From the NCBI RefSeq assembly GCF_000297025.1, contig NZ_CAKD01000001.1:98944-162943 (forward strand): a DNA stretch of 64,000 bases, in the 5' to 3' direction. This document shows, one piece after another, positions 54,340-62,396 of the stretch. Position 1 is the stretch's first letter; each line of letters begins with the position of its first letter. Made by a program: the position numbers and the translations under genes. Below the pieces are notes generated by a model. The model made no database searches. It worked only from the letters and a program-made list of their open reading frames with translations, and had not been told where the DNA came from. Source of the stretch: Lactobacillus pasteurii DSM 23907 = CRBIP 24.76. GTDB lineage: Bacteria; Bacillota; Bacilli; Lactobacillales; Lactobacillaceae.

Positions 54340-55713
54340 TTAATTGCTCTTACGGTGTCGAACCATGTAGCTGATTGTAGCAATGGCCAAAACTACTGCC
54401 CCCACAGTGACAGAAATTCGTGTCTCTGGATTGATGAACATAAAGATCACAATCACCGTCAACATGATCAAAGCAAAGAAATTGGAATATGGATAAAGCG
54501 GCAATTTAAATGGATGATCTTTCATCAATTCCGGATTGTTCTTGCGGAATTGATACTCAGCTAGCAGAATTACAAACCAAGCAACCATCCCTGGCAAAAC
54601 GGAAGAACTGTAAATAACGACAAAGATATTGGCCAAGGATTTATTGAAAATTTGAATCAAAACATTCAATATAAATCCGCCCATAATTCCGGCAGTAATC
54701 CCAATGATGGCATGACTTGGAACAATTCGCTTTGAAACATAGCCAAAGGTAGCAGGCGCTTCGCCATCGTGGGCTAGTTTATACAGCATTCGACTTGATG
54801 AGTAAATACCTGAATTAGCGCCAGATAGCGATGCAGTTAATACGACAAAGTTGATAATCGAAGCTGCAGTAGTAATGCCGACTTTGGCAAAAGTATTAAC
54901 AAATGGAGAACCTACTTGGCTTAATTCATTCCATGGGTAAAGGGTCACGATTACAAAGATTGCCCCAACATAGAAAATCAAGATCCGCCATAAAACTGAC
55001 TTAACACTCTTAACGATCGCCTTTTGTGGATCAGCAACTTCACCAGCCGAAATACCAATCAATTCGATTCCTTCATATGATCCAACAATGATAGCCATGG
55101 AGAAGAAGAAGCCTTTAACTCCTCCAGCAAAAAAGCCGCCATGGCTCCAAAGATTGCTAAAGCCAATTGGATGTCCATTGATACCAAAAAGAATCAAGAA
55201 TAAGCCTAGCACAATCATCAAAATAATCGTCACTACCTTGATCATGGCAAACCAAAATTCCAGCATGCCATATGCTTTGGCACTAACCAAATTGGCAGCT
55301 AATAAGGCCAAGATCACGATTATTCCGGCAATCCAATCCGATGAATCTTTCCACCAAAAGCGCAGATATTCCGTTGTAGCTACTACATCCGAAATACCAA
55401 CCACGATAAACTGGAAGACATTAGCCCATTCGGCCAGGTATCCAGCAATTGGATGAATATGGTCAGTGGCATAATCCGCAAAGGATCCAGTACCTGGATC
55501 AATATAAAGCATCTCTCCCAATGCCCGCATTACGATGTATAAAATTAAACCTACAAAGATATAGGCTAATAAAACTGACGGGCCTGTCCACTTAATGGTT
55601 GAAGCAGAACCCATAAATAGGCCAACTCCAATCGCGCCGCCTAAGGAGATCATCTCCATCTGACCGGCAGTCATGGAGCGTTTTAGTTCGGGTGCTTTCT
55701 TTTCCTGCGCCAT
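54340..55713 (-). CDS. APC family amino-acid permease
   Basis: 457 residues, 12 hydrophobic segments. Amino-acid-polyamine-organocation signature at the start: MEMISLGGAIGVGLFMGSA, and GSYEGIELIGISAGE in the sixth segment. It belongs to the AAT group (YfnA/GabP-like). The substrate cannot be fixed. It starts upstream of, and may be co-transcribed with, the gamma-glutamyl hydrolase gene (71 bp gap). Confidence 0.9.
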   Translation of the reverse strand: MAQEKKAPELKRSMTAGQMEMISLGGAIGVGLFMGSASTIKWTGPSVLLAYIFVGLILYIVMRALGEMLYIDPGTGSFADYATDHIHPIAGYLAEWANVFQFIVVGISDVVATTEYLRFWWKDSSDWIAGIIVILALLAANLVSAKAYGMLEFWFAMIKVVTIILMIVLGLFLILFGINGHPIGFSNLWSHGGFFAGGVKGFFFSMAIIVGSYEGIELIGISAGEVADPQKAIVKSVKSVLWRILIFYVGAIFVIVTLYPWNELSQVGSPFVNTFAKVGITTAASIINFVVLTASLSGANSGIYSSSRMLYKLAHDGEAPATFGYVSKRIVPSHAIIGITAGIMGGFILNVLIQIFNKSLANIFVVIYSSSVLPGMVAWFVILLAEYQFRKNNPELMKDHPFKLPLYPYSNFFALIMLTVIVIFMFINPETRISVTVGAVVLAIATISYMVRHRKSN

Positions 55714-55799
55714 TTAATCCCTACTTTCATTCAATTATTTCCCAGGAAATTAGTTAGAATCTATTATAACAGAATATTATCGAATGCTTTAAAATACAA

Positions 55800-55838
55800 T
55801 AAAAAAAGTCTAAGAGAATTTTCTCTTAGACTTTTGAT
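55800..55838 (-). terminator. Terminator of the Clp ATPase gene
   Basis: Stem AAGTCTAAGAGAA/TTCTCTTAGACTT with A/T runs, after the stop at 55852. Confidence 0.85.
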
Positions 55839-55851
55839 CAATTAGCTAGCT

Positions 55852-57897
55852 TTAGGCAGCCTTGTTTTCATCATCAATGGTAAAGAGCTTTTCGCCGTTT
55901 AACAAAAAGTCTTGCCCTTCTACTGTGAAGTTAGCTTTCTTAGTATCTGGATGAGCCATGACCAACTTAGCGATTGGGGTTTGAAGGTCTTGTTCAATTA
56001 CCCGGCGCAATGGTCTTGCACCAAACTTCTTGTCATAGCCTCTCTTAGCCAAAACTCGCTTAGCTTCTGGGCTAACTGACAACTTGATTTCTTTCTTAGC
56101 AAGAACATTTTCCATCTTGTTTAAATACAATTCCAGAATCTTGCCCATGTCCTCTTGGGTCAAGGAATTGAATGGCACGATTGCATCCAATCTGTTCAAA
56201 AATTCTGGTCTGAAGTAATGACCTAAAGCGTCGATCAACTTAGCTTGATCTACTTCGCCATCCTTAAGCAGGCTATCAGAGTAACCGGCGTTTGAAGTCA
56301 TAATCAAAATCGTATCCTTGAATGAAACGGTTCTACCTTGTGAATCGGTCAAGCGACCATCATCCATAATCTGAAGTAAGGCATTGAAAACTTGTGGGTT
56401 AGCCTTTTCAATTTCGTCAAACAAGATCAAGCTGTATGGTTGGTGGCGAACTTTTTCTGTTAATTGGCCGCCTTCGCCGTAGCCAACATAGCCCGGAGCA
56501 GAACCGATCAACTTGTTAATTGCCATTTGATCTTGATATTCAGACATATCTAATCTGATGAAGTGGTCGCGGCTGCCGAACAACTTAGTTGCCAGTTGCT
56601 TAGCAAGTTCAGTCTTACCAACCCCAGTTGGACCCGTTAGCAAGAAGGAGCCAGTTGGACGGTTGCTGTCTTTAAAGAGTTGCTTGCGGGCAACTGCATC
56701 AGTGATCACATCAATTGCCTTATCCTGGTCAATTACGACTTCTTTCAAGCTCTTAGCTAAATCAAGATTCTTTTTCGCTTCATCGGCATGCAATTCGCTC
56801 ATTGGAATTCTAGTCTTTTGCTCGATCAAGCTGTAGATATCATCGACCGTAACAGTTGGAAGTTCAGTCTCAGTTTGCTTTGAAGCTTGGCCAGTCAATT
56901 TTTCAATTTCATTCTTTAATTCGCTAGCCTTGCGGTAGTCTTCAGCATTTACGGCAGCATCTTTATCAGCTTGCAATTGCTTGATTTGAGCTTCTAAGTC
57001 ATCCTTGCTCATCGCTACATTGCTTAAGCCTTTCTTAGCGCCAGCTTCATCCATTAGGTCAATCGCCTTATCTGGTAAGTAGCGACCTTGAATATAGCGC
57101 TCTGACAAAGCAACGGCTAATTTCAAAGCTTCATCGCTATATTTCACATGGTGGAATTTTTCGTATTTGTCCTTCAATCCTTGCAAAATCTTTACCGCTA
57201 CTTCTGTACTTGGCTCTGGTACTTCAACTGCTTGGAATCTCCGTGCAAGTGCTGGATCCTTTTCAATTCGTTGATATTCGCTAGTCGTAGTTGCACCAAT
57301 TAGCTTCAATTCACCACTAGCCAAGGCTGGTTTCAAAATATTGGCAGCATCACCATTGTTGTTTTCTGAATCAGTTGAACCTGCACCAACGATATTATGC
57401 AATTCATCAATAAATAAGATGATGTTTGGATTCTGCTTAGCTTGATCGATTACTTTCTTGAGCTTTTCTTCAAAAGAACCTCTCAAACTCGTTCCTGCCA
57501 CCATATCATTGATGTTGATCGCAACAATATGCATGTTCTTCATCTTAGCAGGCACCTTGCCAGCAGCAATTCTTTGCGCCAAGCCTTCAACGATTGAAGT
57601 CTTACCAACACCAGCAGGTCCAATCAAGACTGGATTGTTCTTCTTGCGGCGACTAAGAATCTCGATAACATTGTCGATTTGTTCATCGCGGCCAATCACT
57701 GGATCGTACTTGCCGTGTTTAGCCTCTTCAACTAAGTCAACGCCGAGTTTTTGCTTATCTGCTTGCTGATTGTTATTAATTTCACTTGGCTTTTCCATAG
57801 CTTTGAATTGCATTGGCTGCATTGAAAAGTCATCGTCAAAAAATGTTGAATTTAATTGTCTAAATAAAGAATCAAAATCATTGTCAAAATATGCCAT
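55852..57897 (-). CDS. clpE: ATP-dependent Clp ATPase, ClpE/ClpC-like
   Basis: 681 residues. Two AAA+ modules: Walker A GPAGVGKTS with LFIDELHN in the first, GPTGVGKTE with LILFDEIEKA in the second. Between them is a coiled middle domain with a UVR-like segment (DYRKASELKNEIEKL). The N-terminus is short and acidic, without the ClpC repeat domain; I see no Cys4 zinc finger, so it is an atypical ClpE or ClpL-like member. It unfolds or disaggregates proteins, perhaps with ClpP. A CIRCE element precedes it. Confidence 0.85.
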   Translation of the reverse strand: MAYFDNDFDSLFRQLNSTFFDDDFSMQPMQFKAMEKPSEINNNQQADKQKLGVDLVEEAKHGKYDPVIGRDEQIDNVIEILSRRKKNNPVLIGPAGVGKTSIVEGLAQRIAAGKVPAKMKNMHIVAININDMVAGTSLRGSFEEKLKKVIDQAKQNPNIILFIDELHNIVGAGSTDSENNNGDAANILKPALASGELKLIGATTTSEYQRIEKDPALARRFQAVEVPEPSTEVAVKILQGLKDKYEKFHHVKYSDEALKLAVALSERYIQGRYLPDKAIDLMDEAGAKKGLSNVAMSKDDLEAQIKQLQADKDAAVNAEDYRKASELKNEIEKLTGQASKQTETELPTVTVDDIYSLIEQKTRIPMSELHADEAKKNLDLAKSLKEVVIDQDKAIDVITDAVARKQLFKDSNRPTGSFLLTGPTGVGKTELAKQLATKLFGSRDHFIRLDMSEYQDQMAINKLIGSAPGYVGYGEGGQLTEKVRHQPYSLILFDEIEKANPQVFNALLQIMDDGRLTDSQGRTVSFKDTILIMTSNAGYSDSLLKDGEVDQAKLIDALGHYFRPEFLNRLDAIVPFNSLTQEDMGKILELYLNKMENVLAKKEIKLSVSPEAKRVLAKRGYDKKFGARPLRRVIEQDLQTPIAKLVMAHPDTKKANFTVEGQDFLLNGEKLFTIDDENKAA

Positions 57898-57931
57898 TGT
57901 TAAGCACTTCCTATCCCATTTCTATAAAATT

Positions 57932-57958
57932 TTAGCACTCTACAAGTTAGAGTGCTAA
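57932..57958. promoter_or_regulatory. CIRCE operator (HrcA)
   Basis: A perfect TTAGCACTC-N9-GAGTGCTAA, 34 bp upstream of the Clp ATPase start. It predicts heat-shock control by HrcA. Confidence 0.95.
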
Positions 57959-58171
57959 CTCCTTACAATTAAATAGTATAGCACGTTATCCACAGGATGC
58001 AATATAAAAGCTCAATTTTTTCCACAGATTTTTAAAAATTGTGATTCTGACTAAAAAAGCCACTTATCCCCTATTATTAGTGGAATAAGCAGCTTCACAA
58101 TTTTGCATAATCTTACCGATTTTAGCAAGTTTATTCAATTTTTATTTTTAAAAGCTATCCACATGTGGATA

Positions 58172-59083
58172 TTATTCTTCATGTTCATTTTCCTTGCGAT
58201 TTTTTTGTTTATGTTTGATGCCGGCTAGTTTTTTATCAGTCTTTTTGTCTAACAAGTACTGTTTGATTACTTCTTCTACCTGTTTATTTTGTGGCAAGTC
58301 CGAGTGCTGGGCATCTGAACCAGTCACCGTCATTTGGGTAAAATGCTTGACCCGATTCTGGAAAATATACTTGGCAGCTTCAACGCTCGCTTCAGGAACA
58401 ATTCCATCTGAAGTGTAGTTGCGTCCTCCAGATAAAGAGTAAACCGTCAGATCGCTAGGCAAGTTCTTGCGATACTTGATAAAATCGCTCAGCATCGTAG
58501 TCCGGCGATTGATATTGCTTTCGCTAAAGTTGTAAGGCGATCCCAAGGTCATCAGGCGCTTCATCTTTATTTCTGATTTATAGTCGCTATAGTAATGCTC
58601 AAGCCAATAGGTCCAGATCAAGCCACCATTTGAGTGGCCGAAAGCCTTAAAATTATTGAACTTGTAGCTTTGCGAAATCTCATAAAAAGCATTATCCAGC
58701 CAGCGAGCTTGCTTTTGAATATTCGCATAACCATCATGATTGTTGCTAAAACCAATAACAATAATTGGCTCATTGTCTCCTCGGCTAATTGAGCCATGGT
58801 AGGTAATTTTTCCATCAGTCGCAACTTGTACTTTCAATACGCTATGAGGACGGGGATTCTTCTTGTTCAGATCTTCGATCAACTCATCAAAGCGATTAAT
58901 CGTTGCGCTCGAGCCCGGGACCATAATTACTGGCGAAAGCAGCGATTTATGTCGCTGTGCTCGTTCTAAATTCGTCTTTTTCATCCATAAAAAAGCTGGA
59001 ATCGTCAATAGAATCAAAAAGGCAATGATGACGCCCACCCAGAGCAAGTTGTGGCGATTAAAATATTGTCGCAGTTTCGTCAT
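58172..59083 (-). CDS. Membrane-anchored alpha/beta hydrolase (DUF915-like)
   Basis: 303 residues. N-terminal membrane anchor (about 13-33), then VIMVPGSSATINRFDELI, the nucleophile elbow GHSNGGL with Ser near 150, Asp in SDGIVPEASV and His in AQHSDLP. This is the alpha/beta hydrolase group often annotated DUF915 in lactobacilli, probably working outside the membrane. It ends in a very basic tail (KHKQKNRKENEHEE). It overlaps the EIIC gene by 26 bp. GAAGGA precedes the ATG. Confidence 0.8.
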   Translation of the reverse strand: MTKLRQYFNRHNLLWVGVIIAFLILLTIPAFLWMKKTNLERAQRHKSLLSPVIMVPGSSATINRFDELIEDLNKKNPRPHSVLKVQVATDGKITYHGSISRGDNEPIIVIGFSNNHDGYANIQKQARWLDNAFYEISQSYKFNNFKAFGHSNGGLIWTYWLEHYYSDYKSEIKMKRLMTLGSPYNFSESNINRRTTMLSDFIKYRKNLPSDLTVYSLSGGRNYTSDGIVPEASVEAAKYIFQNRVKHFTQMTVTGSDAQHSDLPQNKQVEEVIKQYLLDKKTDKKLAGIKHKQKNRKENEHEE

Positions 59084-60368
59084 ATTCCTTCAACCTCTCA
59101 TTAACCTTGATTCCAATGTAGACAAACGGAATCAGCAAAGCAATATCCAGCAAAAATAGCAATAAAGTAAAGAAGAAGCTACTCCAATTGCCATTCGTTC
59201 CCAAAAATGAAGTTAGTATCCCTGGCGTCCCCGAGAGCACTGGATAAGCTGGAGTTGGGATCAACTTAATACTAATAGCGGCAGCCGCAAGGAGTTCATT
59301 AATTGCCGGAATAAAAATCAAAGGACGCAAGAAAAGCGGGTTCAAAATCATTGGCAAGCCAATAATTAGCCCAAACGGCGAATTGAAAATGATCGGCAGC
59401 AGGTTCCATTTAACAATCGTTTCGATCTGCCGGCTATTGGTGAATAAGAGCAAGACGACTGCCAAAGCTAAAATTACGCCGCCTGTTCCCATTATCCCAT
59501 AGCCACGAATCAAAGAACTGCCCAAAAATTTATATGGCAAATTCATCGAATCGCCATGACGTAAGGCATAATTCATGTTAGCCACCGCAGATCCATCACT
59601 GATAGTCGCAGTCAAAGCAAGCAAGGGGCCATCAATTCCTAGCCAAGACAAGGCCAAAATCAAAATAGTCAAAAAGACAACGATTAAAACATTATTACTC
59701 GAGCGAGCTTGCTCAGCCAATTTGGTCATATAGTTAAATTCAACTAAATTGATCTTAAAATAGTAAACCAACGTCGAAAAAATTACTCCCAATAAAACAG
59801 AAATTCCGGCAGGCAAAAGTGAATTTAAAGTTCTGCTTCTAACAGCCACAACATTTTCAAGTTTAACGTGAACATATCTATTTCCCAGGAAATGAAAGAC
59901 TTGTCCAACCAAATAGCCAATAATCATGGCAAACAAGAGATTGTGAAAGCCTAACATTTTTAAATAGGACATATTGCGCAGCTTGCCGTAGTTATCGGCA
60001 TTAATCATGTAAGCATAAAAAGTTAACACGATCACCGCACTTATTCCGGCAACAGTTGCATCCCTATGATACAAGCGCGCTGTATAAACCGCTGAAAAAT
60101 AGGCTACATAAAGACCAAATAAGCCTAAAGTTACCGATACTAGACCAGAACTAATGGCATCCCCTAAATTCCAAACCTGATCGCTCATCGTGTAATCGAA
60201 ATTCAGTAAGTTGTAAATCAGACTGTTGGGCGAAAAAATGCTACTATTGATAAATTCAAAAAAAGCCCCCAAAGTTGCTACCGGCATCAAGATCATAAAT
60301 GTTCGCTGGGCAACTCTAAAAAAGGACCGCCTTCTCAACCACAAAAATCCGTTGACTATTTTTTCCAT
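59058..60368 (-). CDS. PTS sugar transporter EIIC component
   Basis: 436 residues, about ten hydrophobic segments, with the lactose/cellobiose EIIC (LacE/CelB) pattern: RNMSYLKMLGFHNLLFAMIIG, GTGGVILALAV and NSPFGLIIGLPMILNPLF. It forms the membrane channel for a beta-glucoside- or cellobiose-type sugar. No EIIA or EIIB gene is adjacent, so these must be encoded elsewhere. It is coupled by overlap to a secreted-type hydrolase, which is unusual for a PTS gene. Confidence 0.85.
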   Translation of the reverse strand: MEKIVNGFLWLRRRSFFRVAQRTFMILMPVATLGAFFEFINSSIFSPNSLIYNLLNFDYTMSDQVWNLGDAISSGLVSVTLGLFGLYVAYFSAVYTARLYHRDATVAGISAVIVLTFYAYMINADNYGKLRNMSYLKMLGFHNLLFAMIIGYLVGQVFHFLGNRYVHVKLENVVAVRSRTLNSLLPAGISVLLGVIFSTLVYYFKINLVEFNYMTKLAEQARSSNNVLIVVFLTILILALSWLGIDGPLLALTATISDGSAVANMNYALRHGDSMNLPYKFLGSSLIRGYGIMGTGGVILALAVVLLLFTNSRQIETIVKWNLLPIIFNSPFGLIIGLPMILNPLFLRPLIFIPAINELLAAAAISIKLIPTPAYPVLSGTPGILTSFLGTNGNWSSFFFTLLLFLLDIALLIPFVYIGIKVNERLKEYDETATIF

Positions 60369-60440
60369 TTGATCAACTCCCTATGATTAACCAATTATAC
60401 ACGCTAAGCATGCTATAATTAAATTATAGAGGTGATAAGA

Positions 60441-60674
60441 ATGCCAAAAAAGAAATTTGAATTAGATACCAATATCGAGCAAGCTTTGAATAAATATCTT
60501 GAAAATAGTCGGCTAGACTTTGATCAAGTAGTCAACCAAGCTTTAAAAGAATACCTGCTCAAGCAGCTAGGTTGTAAGGATTGTCGCAAGCTATTCAACA
60601 AGCCAGGCAAAGATGCTGATCTTTCTAAATATGCCGATGAATTCTTGCGAAACTCAATCAACGATAATTATTAA
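60441..60674 (+). CDS. Small protein of unknown function with a helix-rich N-terminal half
   Basis: 77 residues from ATG 60441 (AGAGGTG upstream). Residues 5-42 (ELDTNIEQALNKYLE, then VVNQALKEYLLKQL) look like a ribbon-helix-helix or short helical pair. Two Cys (CKDC) follow, with an acidic C-terminus. No recognised family. Divergent from the EIIC gene and ended by a terminator at 60691-60738. Confidence 0.6.
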   Translation: MPKKKFELDTNIEQALNKYLENSRLDFDQVVNQALKEYLLKQLGCKDCRKLFNKPGKDADLSKYADEFLRNSINDNY

Positions 60675-60690
60675 AAATGCTTCAGTAGCA

Positions 60691-60738
60691 AAAACCCCCG
60701 AAATTCAACTACGAAATTTCGAGGGTTTTGTTTTTTAT
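60691..60738. terminator. Bidirectional terminator
   Basis: Stem AAACCCCCGAAATT/AATTTCGAGGGTTT with A and T runs, between the small gene and the convergent flippase gene. Confidence 0.85.
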
Positions 60739-60747
60739 ATCAAATAT

Positions 60748-62361
60748 TTACCGATAATGCTTGTATTTATAATACTTATAGCCAACCTTTTGGCCTAGAA
60801 TCTGCTCAGAGACATCTGCTTTGTTCGTTAACCAAATGTACACCATTAAGCCTATTAAGCCATAAACAGCTAAATACAAAAAGCTGTTCAAGCGACTAGT
60901 CATTCCATCAAAGCGCACGCCGATTAGGAAGTAATACCCTGCTACTAGCAAAAAGAAGACCAGATTTACTCCTACAAGGCGCGTCAAACTGCCCAGCTTG
61001 ATTTCATATTTGCGATTGATCAAATAGTAGCTAACCACTACAACCAAGAGCATGGCTAAATTAGTGGCCCAGATGGCGCCGCTAGTATGATATAGAGTCA
61101 ATAATGGCACCTGTAAAACCAGCTTGACTGCAAGTCCGACAAGCATTACAAGAACTGCAAGCTTATTCATGCTCAAAGCCAAAAGCAAGGTCAACACATT
61201 CATCGTCAAGGCAAGCAACAGACTCTGAAGGATATTTTGCATCAAGTAGTAGCTGCCGACCATATCATATGAAAATAGCACCGTGTAGATTTGAATGCTG
61301 GCAAAGGTTGCTAAAGTCACCAATGGCAAAAGAACAAACAATAAGAGGCGATAATTTTCTAAGAGCAATTCCTTAATTGCCTTCTTTTCCCCATTAGCTC
61401 TAAGGCCCGACAACAGCGGCAGGCTTGTTTCAGATACCGCGGTAGCTAGGGAAATAATTACTGTAGTTATCTTGCTAGGATTGGCTGAAAAAACGGTATA
61501 TAAGTAGCTGACATAATCCTGGCTCCAATTAGTTGTCTTAAGCAAAATCTGCTTAAAGAACACTTGATCAACAAACTGAGTCAGAGTAATAAAAGCACCT
61601 AATAAAACAAAAGGAATTGAGCGATACCATAAAGAAAGCAGACTTTTACCTACATTATTTAATGTACGCGGTTGACTATCCTGCAAGGCCTTTTGATAAC
61701 TTGGCAGTTGCTTTTTGCCGTAAAAAAGCAAATATAAATATGAAGCCAGTGCTCCGATAAATGCACCGAAAACGCTCAAATAAACTGCCAAGACGTAATT
61801 TTGCTTGAAGACTTCAACCACAGCAAATGTGGCAACTAGGATAAATAAGACCCGGGAAAATTGCTCCCAAAGTTGAGAAATTCCATAAGGCTTCATATCA
61901 TTATTACCTTGAAACCAGCCTCTGACCATACTCATCGATGGCAAGATCATGACTGCTGGCACCAATACCCGAATAGAAAAAGTCGCCTGCTCGACTGAGG
62001 CAACCGGGCTATTTTTTGCGATCATTGGCGCGATTACATATAGAAGAACTCCACAAATAATCCCCATCACAACCATGACCAAAAAACCCAATTTAGTTAA
62101 ATAGATACTGTCTTTATAGCGTTTTTTCGAGTTTAAGGCTGCCACTTCTCTAGCAATTACTGATGGCAAGCCGGCAGTTCCAATTGATAAAAATAATGCA
62201 TATGGCGTATAAGAAGAATTGAAGATCGCCTGGGCATTAAGTTGATTATGGTAATCCCCTAACATGATTAGCCAAGGAATCAGGTATATAACTCCGAGTA
62301 CGCGCGAAAAAATACTACCAAAAGATAGCCAGAACGAACCGGAGAGAATCTTTTTATTCAC
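60748..62361 (-). CDS. Polysaccharide/lipid flippase (MATE/PST type)
   Basis: 537 residues from the GTG at 62361, chosen for AGGTGAT upstream; a GTG at 62370 lies inside that site. About 14 hydrophobic segments. Family features are SGSFWLSFGSIFSRVLGVIYLIPW at the start and the MVRGWFQGNNDMKPYGISQLWEQ loop. This is the Wzx/SpoVB-like flippase superfamily, moving a lipid-linked oligosaccharide across the membrane. No glycosyltransferases are adjacent, so the role (exopolysaccharide or wall polymer) is open. Confidence 0.85.
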   Translation of the reverse strand: MNKKILSGSFWLSFGSIFSRVLGVIYLIPWLIMLGDYHNQLNAQAIFNSSYTPYALFLSIGTAGLPSVIAREVAALNSKKRYKDSIYLTKLGFLVMVVMGIICGVLLYVIAPMIAKNSPVASVEQATFSIRVLVPAVMILPSMSMVRGWFQGNNDMKPYGISQLWEQFSRVLFILVATFAVVEVFKQNYVLAVYLSVFGAFIGALASYLYLLFYGKKQLPSYQKALQDSQPRTLNNVGKSLLSLWYRSIPFVLLGAFITLTQFVDQVFFKQILLKTTNWSQDYVSYLYTVFSANPSKITTVIISLATAVSETSLPLLSGLRANGEKKAIKELLLENYRLLLFVLLPLVTLATFASIQIYTVLFSYDMVGSYYLMQNILQSLLLALTMNVLTLLLALSMNKLAVLVMLVGLAVKLVLQVPLLTLYHTSGAIWATNLAMLLVVVVSYYLINRKYEIKLGSLTRLVGVNLVFFLLVAGYYFLIGVRFDGMTSRLNSFLYLAVYGLIGLMVYIWLTNKADVSEQILGQKVGYKYYKYKHYR

Positions 62362-62396
62362 ACAAATCACCTAAACTTCTAACTATCATAATTATA

